NCBI RefSeq assembly: GCF_900100015.1
Contig: NZ_FNDD01000028.1
Span: 1 to 64,000, forward strand
DNA: 64,000 nucleotides
Reading direction: 5' to 3'
From: Vibrio xiamenensis
GTDB taxonomy: Bacteria > Pseudomonadota > Gammaproteobacteria > Enterobacterales > Vibrionaceae
Positions within the stretch are counted from its first letter, which is position 1. The number at the start of each line of letters is the position of its first letter. The translations under genes were made by a program, and so were the position numbers. Below, in pieces: positions 1 through 8,905 of this stretch. The notes beneath the pieces were generated by a model. The model was given only the letters and a program-made list of their open reading frames with translations, was not told the origin of the DNA and did no database searches.

Positions 1-91
1 GGAGAGATGGCTGAGTGGTTGAAAGCACCGGTCTTGAAAACCGGCATACGTTAATAGCGTATCTAGGGTTCAAATCCCTATCTCTCCGCCA
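1..91 (+). tRNA. tRNA-Ser (anticodon UGA)
   Basis: The first seven bases pair with positions 81-87 to form the acceptor stem. The anticodon stem is 28-32/40-44 with a seven-base loop, and the anticodon TGA is at 35-37, which reads UCA-type serine codons. A long variable arm (about 45-63) is typical of class II tRNAs such as tRNA-Ser. The T-arm has the usual GGTTCAAATCC. The CCA end is encoded (89-91). The gene begins at the very first base, so its promoter lies outside the window. Confidence 0.96.
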
Positions 92-100
92 CTATTGAGA

Positions 101-130
101 AAGCCCGCTGAGAAATCAGCGGGCTTTTTT
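101..130 (+). terminator. Rho-independent terminator after tRNA-Ser
   Basis: The stem AAGCCCGCTGA/TCAGCGGGCTT has a short loop and is followed by a run of T. It sits ten bases after the tRNA end and fits transcription on the plus strand. Confidence 0.85.
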
Positions 131-230
131 ACGTCCATCGTAAATAAAACAGCAAATTAACCTTCGCGCCAAGATTACTTCTCTCCCCTACTCTGCTTCG
201 CTTTAGTGTCATTAGAGAGTGCGTAGGCAA

Positions 231-256
231 TAAAAAGCCGATGCAAAGCATCGGCT
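231..256 (-). terminator. Terminator downstream of add
   Basis: AGCCGATGC-aaa-GCATCGGCT is a perfect nine-base stem. On the minus strand it is followed by five T residues, 20 bases after the add stop codon. Confidence 0.85.
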
Positions 257-275
257 GATTGTAATAAATTGAAGC

Positions 276-1280
276 TTAAACGCGCTGGCTTGCCATCTCT
301 TTTAGTGCTTGTTTTTCTTGTTGAGACAAGAAGGCTAGCTCCAAACCATTGATTTGAGCTTGGCGAATTTGCTCAGCACTTAAGCCTGCCTTTGGCGCCG
401 CAACTTCATATTCATAAGGCAGTTCAATACCTTCAACTGCTGGGTCATCGGTATTTAGACAAGCTAATACACCGTGATCCAAGAAAGTTTTAAGCGGGTG
501 TTGGCTGAGCGAAGCAACCGTGCTGGTTTGAATATTGGAGGTGAGACAAGATTCGATACCGATACGGTGTTTGGCGAGATAATCCATCAGTTTTGGATCC
601 TCAACGGCTTTAACACCGTGGCCAATGCGTGTCGCGCCTAATTCTTCAATCGCTTGCCACATGCTTTGCGCCCCTGCTGCTTCACCCGCATGAACGGTTA
701 CACTGAGTCCGGCATCTTTTACTTGCGAAAAATGCTTAACGAAGCGCTCTCCAGGCTGGCCAAGTTCATCACCTGCAAGGTCAACTGCGACAATCTTGTC
801 TTTGTGGCTCAGAATCGCATCCAGCTCTTGCTGGCATGCTTGGGTGCCAAAGGTGCGGCTCATAATACCGATAAGGTTAGCTTTGATACCGAAATCTTTG
901 CTACCCGCCTGCACCCCATCGATGACAGCCTCAACCACACCCTCAATCGGCAGTTGATGTTTCATCGCCATGTAATAGGGAGAAAAGCGCAACTCTGCAT
1001 AATCGATCTGCGCGTTGAGCGCATCTTCAACATTTTCATAAGCGACGCGGCGACAGGCATCCAGATCGCCAAGCACAGCAACGCCCCAATCGAGTTTAGA
1101 TAGGAACGCAACCAGCGAAGGTTCGGCTTCTACAATCTGCACATGCGGGGTTAAGTCTTTAATATTGTTTGCCGGAAGAGCAATCCCAAACTTTTGTCCC
1201 AATTCTAGAATAGTTTGGGTGCGAATATTACCGTCGAGGTGGCGGTGTAAATCGGTGACCGGGAGATTTTTAGTTATCAT
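276..1280 (-). CDS. add: Adenosine deaminase
   Basis: A metal-dependent hydrolase that converts (deoxy)adenosine to (deoxy)inosine and ammonia in cytosolic purine salvage. The N-terminal HRHLDGN holds the first two zinc-ligand histidines (residues 12 and 14). VHAGE near residue 197 carries a further ligand and the catalytic Glu, GHG follows near 220, and NTDDP near 280 carries the catalytic and metal-binding Asp pair. The length of 334 aa is normal for bacterial Add. The ATG at 1280 gives MITKNLP, matching the family N-terminus; an upstream ATG at 1289 would add three residues. The gene stands alone with its own terminator. The leader shows no adenine-riboswitch core, unlike the well-known Vibrio vulnificus add leader. 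Confidence 0.96.
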   Translation of the reverse strand: MITKNLPVTDLHRHLDGNIRTQTILELGQKFGIALPANNIKDLTPHVQIVEAEPSLVAFLSKLDWGVAVLGDLDACRRVAYENVEDALNAQIDYAELRFSPYYMAMKHQLPIEGVVEAVIDGVQAGSKDFGIKANLIGIMSRTFGTQACQQELDAILSHKDKIVAVDLAGDELGQPGERFVKHFSQVKDAGLSVTVHAGEAAGAQSMWQAIEELGATRIGHGVKAVEDPKLMDYLAKHRIGIESCLTSNIQTSTVASLSQHPLKTFLDHGVLACLNTDDPAVEGIELPYEYEVAAPKAGLSAEQIRQAQINGLELAFLSQQEKQALKEMASQRV

Positions 1281-1317
1281 TCTGAGCATTCCAATTGAGG
1301 GAAATTAAATTAAGTAT

Positions 1318-1352
1318 AAAAAGCCACACACCCGCTGTCAGTACGGTGTGAA
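1318..1352 (-). terminator. Terminator downstream of the GGDEF-EAL gene
   Basis: On the minus strand a CACACCG/CGGGTGTG hairpin (one bulged base) is followed by CTTTTTA. It sits about 30 bases past the stop at 1380 and just before the add start. Confidence 0.65.
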
Positions 1353-1379
1353 TTCAAATATCCCTTTTGAGCTTAGATT

Positions 1380-3917
1380 TTAATCGGTGTTTACTAATTG
1401 TGTTGGCCATTCATCATAGGGCATTGGTCGACTGTAGAGGAAACCTTGTCCTAATGGGCAGGTCAATTTCACCAACATTTCGGCTTGTTTTTCCGTCTCT
1501 ATGCCTTCGGCAACTAAATTGACGTTCATTCCTTTGGTCATATTGATAATGGCCGCGACAACCGAATTATCGAGTTCTTGCTCGTTAAGCTTGTTAACGA
1601 AGGTACGATCGATCTTCAGACAGTTAAATGGCAATTTATGCAGGTAAGCAAGTGAGCTATAACCTGTACCAAAGTCGTCAATCGCGATCTGAACATTCAG
1701 CTCGCGAATGGATTGCATATTCTTCACTATGATTGGGTCGTTGTCGACTATTCGTGACTCGGTAATTTCTAAGGTCAGATTACTCGGTGTCATTCCGGTG
1801 CGAGCAAGGACATGTTTCAGAGTATCGATAAAATCACGCATCGATAGCTGATCCACTGACAAGTTAACGTGCATATTAAAATCGGTGCCCCACTTACCTT
1901 GCTGCATACCTTTGACGGTATCCGAGCAGGCTTTGGTGAGGATTTGTTTGCCGATTGCAGCAATCAGCCCGCTTTCTTCAGCAATCGAGATAAACTCAAG
2001 TGGCGGCACCACACCATCTTTTGAATGCCAGCGTGCAAGCGCTTCAGCGCCAACCACGCGACCGGATTTTAAGTCCACGATTGGTTGGTAATATGGAACA
2101 AACTCTTCGTTTTCAATCGCATCTTTGATCTTGGCTTGCATCAGGGTTTTACGCCTCGACAGATCGGCCATTTCGGGCTTGTAGTAGCTGATTTTAGTTA
2201 AGTCTTGTTTGGCATTGCTGAGCGCGATACTGCCGTTACGCAGCCACAGGGTCATATTTGACTGTGAGCCTTCGGTGACAATACCAATGGAGACATTCAC
2301 CACTACACTTTCTTGCTGCATGGTAAATGGCGACGCGAACATTTTTTGAATGCGATTGGCGATCAGCGACGCCTCAATTTTTACGGCTGGGTTATCGACA
2401 TAAATCGCAAACTCATCACCACCGATTCTGGCGATGTAAGCATCTTTCTCAAACAGCGTTTTTAGCCGCTCTGAAATGATCACCAACAATTGGTCACCTT
2501 TATAGTGACCTAAGCTGTCGTTGATATCGCGAAATTTGTTAATCCCAATCAGGAATAGACAGCCATTGAGCTTACGCAGGTTGTCACAAGTATCGATTAA
2601 GCCTTCACGGCTATAGAGCTTGGTTAACGAATCGTACAGCAGCTGTGAGCGTAGTGCTTTAAAGGTGGCCTTGAGGTTGTTCGCCATTTCGGTAAAGGCG
2701 TGCACCAGCATGGTGGTTTCGTAAATATGCCCCGGCTTTGGCATTTGGCTTTCCCAGTCACCTTTGGCAAGGTTACGGGCAGCCGTTGCAGTTGACGTTA
2801 TCGGGGCGGTGACTTTATTAAACGCAATTAAGCCGATCAAAATGCCGAGTAAGCTGACACACAAACCTATCACCCAGCTGTCACGTTGGCTGCGAGCCAG
2901 TTCACCGAGCAAGTCGGTTTCAGGAATTACCACGCCGATGTACCACTTAAGACCGTACTTATCGATATATGGCGTCACGCGGTTGAAATAGCGCTGCTCA
3001 TCGAGCGCAAAGGTAAATTGGTCAACATCGCCAGGCAGCGGCAGCGCACCCTGTTTAATCAACTGAGCACTTTTGTTGATAATCGGGTTGCCGTTTTCGG
3101 TAAGAAGTAAACGCTCACCTTTATTGGAGTATTTGGTTCCCCAAGACACGATGCTCCCCGTTGAGGATTGAGCGATAATGCGTTGGTGCGGGTCAAACAG
3201 ATAGATATAGGCGTTAGTCTCTTGCTGCTTTTGACGCAGAAACTCGCTAAAGGTATCGATTTTGACATCGGTCACCATCACGCCAACAAACTTATCTTTT
3301 TCGAATACTGGATTAAGCGCGGAGAGAGTAATGTCCTGACGCTCGTCCACATTGGCGTAAATCGGCGACCACATCGGGTGCTCGGTTTGCGCCACTGGCA
3401 CATACCAAGGACGCACACGCGGGTCATAATCTTTTATCACTGAGCGAATGTCGTCGGTGATCGTATCGCTGCGATAAATGACCAATTGGTCTTGAGTGCG
3501 ACGGTCTTTCACCATCAAGGTGTATTTTTTATTGGGTTCTTTACGAAAGCCAACGTATTCAGCGTCTATCCCCCCAAAACCGATGGCGTCGATTTGTGGA
3601 ATATCTTGGTAAATATTTTGAAAGCCGCTGAGTAAATAAGGTTGAATGTCTGCGGTGTTGTTGGTGTGGTAGAGCTGATTGAATCCAAGTCCATGACTGA
3701 GCTGTAAGCCGGCCTGAAAGGGGCGGTTGAGAAAGTTACGCAGTTCTAACGAAACATTGGAAGTTAGCGTGGAAAGTTGTTTCGCGCTGACATCCGCGAC
3801 CATATCTTCGTAGTTGTTTTTTTGCACAACAACAATGATTCCGATTGCAAATAGAAAGATCAATACAAAGGGAAAGACCACTGCGGTTTTTAATGTGATT
3901 TGATTTATTGTGCGCAT
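1380..3917 (-). CDS. Membrane dCache-HAMP-GGDEF-EAL c-di-GMP enzyme
   Basis: An inner-membrane sensor (845 aa) that probably makes and/or degrades cyclic di-GMP. There is a transmembrane segment at about residues 8-32, a large periplasmic Cache-like sensor up to about 345, a second transmembrane helix at about 350-370, a HAMP-like linker, GGDEF at about 430-590 and EAL at about 605-840. The GGDEF motif is intact (RIGGDEFAIY), but the inhibitory RxxD site just upstream is not visible. The EAL half keeps GAEALARW, LEITES, DDFGTGYSS, CLKIDRTF and EGIET, the usual set for an active phosphodiesterase. The ATG at 3917 is preferred to a TTG two codons upstream. The ligand is unknown. It is a single-gene unit with its own terminator. 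Confidence 0.9.
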   Translation of the reverse strand: MRTINQITLKTAVVFPFVLIFLFAIGIIVVVQKNNYEDMVADVSAKQLSTLTSNVSLELRNFLNRPFQAGLQLSHGLGFNQLYHTNNTADIQPYLLSGFQNIYQDIPQIDAIGFGGIDAEYVGFRKEPNKKYTLMVKDRRTQDQLVIYRSDTITDDIRSVIKDYDPRVRPWYVPVAQTEHPMWSPIYANVDERQDITLSALNPVFEKDKFVGVMVTDVKIDTFSEFLRQKQQETNAYIYLFDPHQRIIAQSSTGSIVSWGTKYSNKGERLLLTENGNPIINKSAQLIKQGALPLPGDVDQFTFALDEQRYFNRVTPYIDKYGLKWYIGVVIPETDLLGELARSQRDSWVIGLCVSLLGILIGLIAFNKVTAPITSTATAARNLAKGDWESQMPKPGHIYETTMLVHAFTEMANNLKATFKALRSQLLYDSLTKLYSREGLIDTCDNLRKLNGCLFLIGINKFRDINDSLGHYKGDQLLVIISERLKTLFEKDAYIARIGGDEFAIYVDNPAVKIEASLIANRIQKMFASPFTMQQESVVVNVSIGIVTEGSQSNMTLWLRNGSIALSNAKQDLTKISYYKPEMADLSRRKTLMQAKIKDAIENEEFVPYYQPIVDLKSGRVVGAEALARWHSKDGVVPPLEFISIAEESGLIAAIGKQILTKACSDTVKGMQQGKWGTDFNMHVNLSVDQLSMRDFIDTLKHVLARTGMTPSNLTLEITESRIVDNDPIIVKNMQSIRELNVQIAIDDFGTGYSSLAYLHKLPFNCLKIDRTFVNKLNEQELDNSVVAAIINMTKGMNVNLVAEGIETEKQAEMLVKLTCPLGQGFLYSRPMPYDEWPTQLVNTD

Positions 3918-4055
3918 AAACAAGCTCTTAGGAAGCGTATGAATTCGTGTTGTAACATAAGTACAAAGCTAACAGAAGTGTACGTAACACTTTATTATTA
4001 TCTGATGGCAAACTTTGTTCTTACAAGTTACAACACGAAATCGTGGGAGCAACCT

Positions 4056-5459
4056 TTAATAAAGCTCTTTGAGTTTTCTCGTCAGTGTATTTCTACCCCA
4101 TCCAAGCACCTTAGCGGCGTCTTGTTTGTGTCCTTTAGTGTGATCCAAAGCGACTTCAAGCAAAATGCGTTCAAACTCAGGAAGCGCAAAAGCGAGTAAT
4201 TCGGTTTCTCCTTGGGCAAGGGCCTTTTTCGCCCAATTGGCCAATTGTTGCTGCCAACTGACTTCATCAGAGAATTGATGCAGCGATTTTTCTTCTAACA
4301 GTTCTGAAGGTAAATCGTTAGGCAGAATTTCACTACCACTTGCCATCACGGTTAACCAGCGACAAATGTTTTCAAGCTGACGTACGTTACCCGGCCAATC
4401 GAGTTGATTAAGGATTTCGACCGTTGAAGGATGCAGAGTTTTCGCATCGACGCCGAGTTCTTCCGACGCTAAGGCTAAGAAGTGCAGCGTCAGTTTTTCG
4501 ATATCTTGGCGACGCTCGCGCAGCGATGGAATATGGATACGAATGACGTTTAGACGGTGGAATAAATCTTCACGAAAATCCCCTTCATGCACCAGTTTCT
4601 CAAGGTTTTGGTGCGTTGCCGCAACGATGCGAACGTCAACTTTAATTGGTGAATGCCCACCAACACGGTAGAACTGACCGTCGGCCAAGACACGCAGCAA
4701 GCGAGTTTGAATATCCAGCGGCATATCGCCGATTTCATCCAAAAACAGCGTACCACCGTTGGCTTGTTCAAAGCGCCCTTGGCGAATGTTATTGGCACCG
4801 GTAAATGCGCCTTTCTCATGACCAAACAATTCTGATTCGATCAAGTCTTTAGGAATCGCCGCCATGTTTAACGCGATAAAAGGTTTTTGCGCGCGAGGGC
4901 TGTGACGATGCAGTGCGTGAGCAACCAGTTCTTTACCGGTTCCCGATTCACCGTTAATCAGTACAGAAATCGATGAACGAGACAGACGACCGATAGCGCG
5001 AAATACCTCTTGCATCGCCGGTGCTTCACCAATGATTTCAGGTGCCGCATAGGCATGAGGTTCTTCTTTCGCTTGTTCTTGCTTCTGTTCATGGCTGTGA
5101 GTGATGGCGCGCTCAACCAGAGTCAGCGTTTCGTCGACATCAAACGGCTTAGGTAAGTATTCAAACGCACCTTTTTGGTATGCGTTGACCGCAGCGTCTA
5201 AATCCGAGTGCGCGGTCATAATGATAACTGGCAGCTCTGGGTAACTGGTATTGACTTGAGCGAGTAGCTCAATACCGTCAATACCGGGCATGCGAATATC
5301 AGAAATCAGCACGTCAGGTGTTTCGCGCTCTAGCGCCAAAAGTACACTTTCAGCATCAGAAAACGTTTCGCATTTAATATCTGCTGAAGATAACGTCTTC
5401 TCCATTACCCAGCGAATTGAGCTGTCATCGTCTACGACCCAGACATATCCCTTACTCAT
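4056..5459 (-). CDS. ntrC: Nitrogen regulation response regulator NtrC (NR-I)
   Basis: A sigma-54-dependent activator of nitrogen-limitation genes such as glnA. The receiver domain (1-120) has the acidic DDD start, the phospho-acceptor Asp in LISDIRMPG near residue 54, and Lys in LPKPF. The AAA+ domain (about 140-380) has Walker A GESGTGKE and the sigma-54 contact loop GAFTGA. The Fis-type helix-turn-helix at the C-terminus includes AAKVLGWGRNTLTRKLKEL. Its 467 aa match the family length. It lies 31 bases downstream of ntrB on the same strand, so the two form one sensor-regulator operon. No convincing terminator is visible in the 130 bases after it. Confidence 0.97.
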   Translation of the reverse strand: MSKGYVWVVDDDSSIRWVMEKTLSSADIKCETFSDAESVLLALERETPDVLISDIRMPGIDGIELLAQVNTSYPELPVIIMTAHSDLDAAVNAYQKGAFEYLPKPFDVDETLTLVERAITHSHEQKQEQAKEEPHAYAAPEIIGEAPAMQEVFRAIGRLSRSSISVLINGESGTGKELVAHALHRHSPRAQKPFIALNMAAIPKDLIESELFGHEKGAFTGANNIRQGRFEQANGGTLFLDEIGDMPLDIQTRLLRVLADGQFYRVGGHSPIKVDVRIVAATHQNLEKLVHEGDFREDLFHRLNVIRIHIPSLRERRQDIEKLTLHFLALASEELGVDAKTLHPSTVEILNQLDWPGNVRQLENICRWLTVMASGSEILPNDLPSELLEEKSLHQFSDEVSWQQQLANWAKKALAQGETELLAFALPEFERILLEVALDHTKGHKQDAAKVLGWGRNTLTRKLKELY

Positions 5460-5490
5460 AATATGAATTCCTTACAGCAATGCTATGCCT

Positions 5491-6537
5491 CTAAATCGGC
5501 AAATAAATCGTAAAAATCGTTCGTCCTGGCCAGCTTTCTACATCTATTTTTCCGTTGTGCTGGTCGATCAGGTTTTGGGCGATAGAAAGTCCTAGCCCTG
5601 TTCCCCCCTCACGGCCGCTGACCATGGGGTAAAACAATGTGTCTTGTAATTCGCTTGGAATCCCTGGACCGTTATCGATGATCTCTATGCGGGCTGCGAG
5701 TTTGCAGCGTTGACCATGGATATTGGCCTGGTGCACTGTCCTAGTGCGAATGCGGATTTCACCGTGCTCTTGTTTGGATAGAATTTCCGCTGCGTTACTG
5801 ACGATGTTGAGCAGCGCTTGTTCTATCTGATCAGGGTCCATCACGATGTCTGGTAAGCTCGGATCATAATCGCGTTCGATGACCACTGATTTGCCAATAT
5901 CAAGCTCGACTAACTGGCGAACCTTTTCGATCAGCAAATGCAAATTCACCGGTTTCTTCTTACCCGGTTTTTGTGGACCAAGCAGGCGGTCGACCAACGA
6001 ACGTAGGCGATCGGCCTGTTCGATAATGATTTGCGTGTATTCAGTGAGCGATTCATCTGGCAGAGTTCGTTCTAGAAGCTGCGCCGCGCCACGTAAGCCA
6101 CCAAGCGGGTTTTTAATTTCATGGGCGAGACCGCGAACCAGTAGCTTCGCCGCTTGTTGCTGAGCGTGTTGATTGAGCTCTTGAGTTAATCGACGTTGCT
6201 GGCCAATCTTGCGCATCTCAACCAATAGCATCAGCTCTTTATCCCATGAGATCGGGCTAACGGTGACTTCCAGCATCAGCGGTTTACCATCCACCACGAA
6301 CGTGACATCGCTGTCGGTAATGCTTTGACCACTTTGCAGTGGCTGAGAAAGTAACGCGAGATCGAGGGATGCGTGTTGGATGAGATTTGATAACGGCTGG
6401 TCAACAATGCGTTTGACACTCTGAGAAAAAAGCTGCTCTGCCGCTGGATTGGCATAACGCACCAAGAGTGACTCTTCCATGATTAAGGTCGCGGTCACTA
6501 AGTTGTCAAGAATGATGTCACTCAGCTTTGGGCTCAC
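5491..6537 (-). CDS. ntrB: Nitrogen sensor histidine kinase/phosphatase NtrB (NR-II)
   Basis: A soluble two-component kinase that phosphorylates or dephosphorylates NtrC under control of the PII protein. The N-terminal PAS-like domain (about 1-115) is followed by the phospho-acceptor HEIKNPLGG (His near residue 140) and a HATPase domain with NAAE (N box), DNGPGIP (G1) and GGTGLGLS (G2). It has 348 aa and no membrane segments, as expected. Two 17-bp NtrC-like palindromes sit within 55 bases upstream of its start, which suggests that NtrC controls its own operon separately from glnA. Confidence 0.96.
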   Translation of the reverse strand: MSPKLSDIILDNLVTATLIMEESLLVRYANPAAEQLFSQSVKRIVDQPLSNLIQHASLDLALLSQPLQSGQSITDSDVTFVVDGKPLMLEVTVSPISWDKELMLLVEMRKIGQQRRLTQELNQHAQQQAAKLLVRGLAHEIKNPLGGLRGAAQLLERTLPDESLTEYTQIIIEQADRLRSLVDRLLGPQKPGKKKPVNLHLLIEKVRQLVELDIGKSVVIERDYDPSLPDIVMDPDQIEQALLNIVSNAAEILSKQEHGEIRIRTRTVHQANIHGQRCKLAARIEIIDNGPGIPSELQDTLFYPMVSGREGGTGLGLSIAQNLIDQHNGKIDVESWPGRTIFTIYLPI

Positions 6538-6554
6538 AGTTGATATCCTTTCGA

Positions 6555-6589
6555 TGTACCAATTAGGTGCAATGATCCATTATGGTGCA
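6555..6589 (-). promoter_or_regulatory. Two NtrC-type operators in front of ntrB
   Basis: TGTACCAATTAGGTGCA (6555-6571) and TGATCCATTATGGTGCA (6573-6589) both fit the NtrC palindrome TGCACYA-N3-TRGTGCA. The first is nearly perfect and the second has one good half. They lie 18-52 bases upstream of the ntrB ATG, where bound NtrC would be expected to repress, as at the E. coli glnL promoter. The rest of the 6590-6950 interval holds no gene I can support. Confidence 0.7.
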
Positions 6590-6952
6590 TTGCATTTTCC
6601 CAAGTATGGCGCATAAATGCAGCGAGCTAAAGGAGAAACCAAAAAAGCATAGGTTGTTTAAGCCTTTAGACCTTAGCGAAAGCTCGCTTTATACATATGC
6701 ACCATGATTACTCTACATAATGCAATAAGCTTGCCGTATCTAATCGATTGAATTTAAAACTGATGACTATCGCGATCTTGATGATCGCATGCGCTTTCTC
6801 TCAATTTTGACTCGAGACCGAATGGTGCCCTGTTGTGGGTCATTGGCTGTTTTTTATTGTGCCACTATGTTGGATATTTTGAGTAGTAATTTAGCGCTTG
6901 GCCGAAATGGGTCATGGCTGGTTCAATATGGTGATTGTGTATTGAACAGGCA

Positions 6953-6983
6953 TAAAAAAAGCCCGCCGAAGCGGGCTTTTTTA
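6953..6983 (-). terminator. Terminator downstream of glnA
   Basis: AAAAAAGCCCGC-cgaa-GCGGGCTTTTTT is a strong stem with flanking A and T runs, 13 bases after the glnA stop. It separates glnA from the ntrBC promoter. Confidence 0.9.
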
Positions 6984-6995
6984 TCACCAAAGTGA

Positions 6996-8405
6996 TTATA
7001 CAGAGTAGTAAAGTTCGAACTCAAGTGGGTGAGTTGTCATGTTTATTTTCTGTACATCGCTAGATTTAAGGTCGATGTAAGAGTTGATGAAGTCATCAGA
7101 GAATACGCCGCCAGCAGTTAGGAACTCACGGTCTGCATCAAGAGCTTCTAGCGCTTGTTGTAGAGATTCTGCAACTTTTGGAATCTCTGCTGCTTCTTCT
7201 GCTGGTAGGTCATACAAGTCTTTGTCCATTGCATCGCCAGGGTGGATCTTGTTCTTGATACCGTCAAGACCAGCCATTAGTAGCGCAGAGAACGCTAGGT
7301 ATGGGTTAGCTGCTGGGTCTGGGAAGCGAACTTCGATACGACGAGCTTTAGGGCTTGGTACCACTGGGATACGGATAGATGCAGAACGGTTACGTGCTGA
7401 GTAAGCAAGCATAACTGGTGCTTCGAAACCTGGGACTAAGCGTTTGTACGAGTTAGTCGCTGGGTTAGCAAATGCGTTGATTGCGCGAGCGTGCTTGATA
7501 ACACCACCGATGTAGTACAGTGCAGTTTCAGATAGACCGCCGTACTTGTCGCCAGCAAATAGGTTAACACCGTCTTTTGCTAGAGATTGGTGAACGTGCA
7601 TACCAGAACCGTTGTCGCCAACAAGTGGCTTAGGCATAAAGGTTGCTGTTTTGCCAAATGCGTGAGCAACGTTGTGAACAACGTACTTGTAGATTTGGAT
7701 TTCGTCAGCTTTGTTAGTCAAAGTGTTGAAACGAGTTGCGATTTCGTTTTGACCCGCAGTCGCCACTTCGTGGTGATGCGCTTCAACAACAAGGCCCATT
7801 TCTTCCATGATTAGACACATAGCAGAACGGATGTCTTGTGATGAATCAACTGGTTGTACTGGGAAGTAACCACCTTTAACGCCAGGGCGGTGGCCTTTGT
7901 TACCTTCTTCGTAATCAGCGCCAGTGTTCCAAGCTGCTTCTACGTCGTCGATTTTGTAGAAAGAACCAGACATGTCTGTGTTGAATTTCACATCGTCGAA
8001 TAGGAAGAATTCTGGTTCTGGACCAACAAGAACAGTGTCTGCGATACCAGTTGAACGCATGTAATCTTCTGCGCGTTTAGCGATAGAACGTGGGTCACGG
8101 TCGTAGCCTTGCATAGTTGCAGGCTCTAGGATGTCACAACGGATATTCAGAGTTGCTTCTTCAGTAAATGGGTCAAGAACGGCAGAAGCTGCGTCTGGCA
8201 TCATCACCATGTCAGATTCGTTGATACCTTTCCAACCTGCTACTGATGAACCGTCAAACATCTTACCGTCTTCGAAAAAGTCTGCGTCAACTTGATGCGC
8301 AGGGATAGAGACGTGTTGTTCTTTACCTTTAGTGTCGGTAAAACGCAGGTCAACAAACTTAACTTCGTTTTCTTGGATCAGCGATAAAACATTTTCTACT
8401 GACAT
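6996..8405 (-). CDS. glnA: Glutamine synthetase, type I
   Basis: Makes glutamine from glutamate, ammonia and ATP as a cytosolic dodecamer, the main ammonia-assimilation enzyme. The catalytic beta-grasp and GS domains are visible: PGPEPEFFLFD-type metal site (VGPEPEFFLFDD), the ATP-binding GDNGSGMHVHQS, NRSASIRIP and RIEVRFPDP. The loop NLYDLPAEE-like segment (DLYDLPAEEA) near residue 397 contains the tyrosine adenylylated by GlnE in this subtype. The length of 469 aa is identical to the enterobacterial enzyme. It is the first gene of the minus-strand nitrogen cluster, with a strong terminator before ntrB and a sigma-54/NtrC promoter upstream. Confidence 0.98.
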   Translation of the reverse strand: MSVENVLSLIQENEVKFVDLRFTDTKGKEQHVSIPAHQVDADFFEDGKMFDGSSVAGWKGINESDMVMMPDAASAVLDPFTEEATLNIRCDILEPATMQGYDRDPRSIAKRAEDYMRSTGIADTVLVGPEPEFFLFDDVKFNTDMSGSFYKIDDVEAAWNTGADYEEGNKGHRPGVKGGYFPVQPVDSSQDIRSAMCLIMEEMGLVVEAHHHEVATAGQNEIATRFNTLTNKADEIQIYKYVVHNVAHAFGKTATFMPKPLVGDNGSGMHVHQSLAKDGVNLFAGDKYGGLSETALYYIGGVIKHARAINAFANPATNSYKRLVPGFEAPVMLAYSARNRSASIRIPVVPSPKARRIEVRFPDPAANPYLAFSALLMAGLDGIKNKIHPGDAMDKDLYDLPAEEAAEIPKVAESLQQALEALDADREFLTAGGVFSDDFINSYIDLKSSDVQKINMTTHPLEFELYYSV

Positions 8406-8512
8406 CTTGGATAACCTCCAGTGTTATTAAAACGGTGAAAGCGGGAATTCTTTTGAATCCAGCATTGATTAATTTCATTTCAATTTAATTAATCGATGCT
8501 ATTTTCCGTAAA

Positions 8513-8527
8513 GCTAAAACCATGCCA
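8513..8527 (-). promoter_or_regulatory. Sigma-54 (-24/-12) promoter of glnA
   Basis: Read on the minus strand, TGGCATG-N4-TAGC carries the invariant GG and GC dinucleotides ten bases apart, as in the consensus TGGCACG-N4-TTGC. Initiation would fall near 8500, giving a leader of about 95 nt before the glnA ATG at 8405. NtrC sites lie about 90-150 bases further upstream, the usual enhancer distance. Confidence 0.75.
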
Positions 8528-8589
8528 GAAAACAATTTTCATATAAATCATGGCCTTAAAAAGTCGTTGCACGTTTTCGGGCAACCAGG

Positions 8590-8657
8590 TGCACTAAAAT
8601 GATCCTTTGTTGCATTGTTTTGGTGCGTTAACTGGATTTATGCACCACGATGTGACA
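8590..8657 (-). promoter_or_regulatory. Cluster of NtrC enhancer sites for glnA
   Basis: Three 17-bp NtrC-like elements occur: TGCACTAAAATGATCCT (8590-8606, perfect left half), TGCATTGTTTTGGTGCG (8611-8627, both halves recognisable) and TGCACCACGATGTGACA (8641-8657, left half). Starts are 21 and 30 bp apart, about two and three helical turns. With the sigma-54 element they make a classical NtrC-activated promoter. The remaining 8658-8905 stretch should contain the divergent typA promoter, but I cannot pick it confidently. Confidence 0.7.
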
Positions 8658-8905
8658 TTAGCGAGTTATTGAAGTCGGTTTATAACCATTTTGTCAATGT
8701 GGTTTTGTGGGAAAAGATAGGAATGCTATGCATATTTATCGCAATGCTGGCAACACGCAGCAAAAAGCACAGAGTTAGATCACATATTTCTAGGTTTTTC
8801 CCCAGAATCTGGTACATTATGGCGGCTTTTTTTTAATCAAGTAAGCAACGCTTTTAATGATTACAATTAGAAGATGGGCTTCTTATATCGAGTGAATCTA
8901 ATTCC

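Noticed and set aside
1281..1379. Adenine riboswitch in the add leader
   Set aside because: Vibrio vulnificus add has one, but this leader lacks the purine-riboswitch core and loops. The only hairpin is the terminator of the upstream gene.
6789..6995. 68-codon open frame between glnA and ntrB
   Set aside because: It runs through the glnA terminator and shows no protein-like features.
8615..8836. 73-codon open frame upstream of typA
   Set aside because: It overlaps the NtrC sites of glnA and has no convincing start site or protein features.
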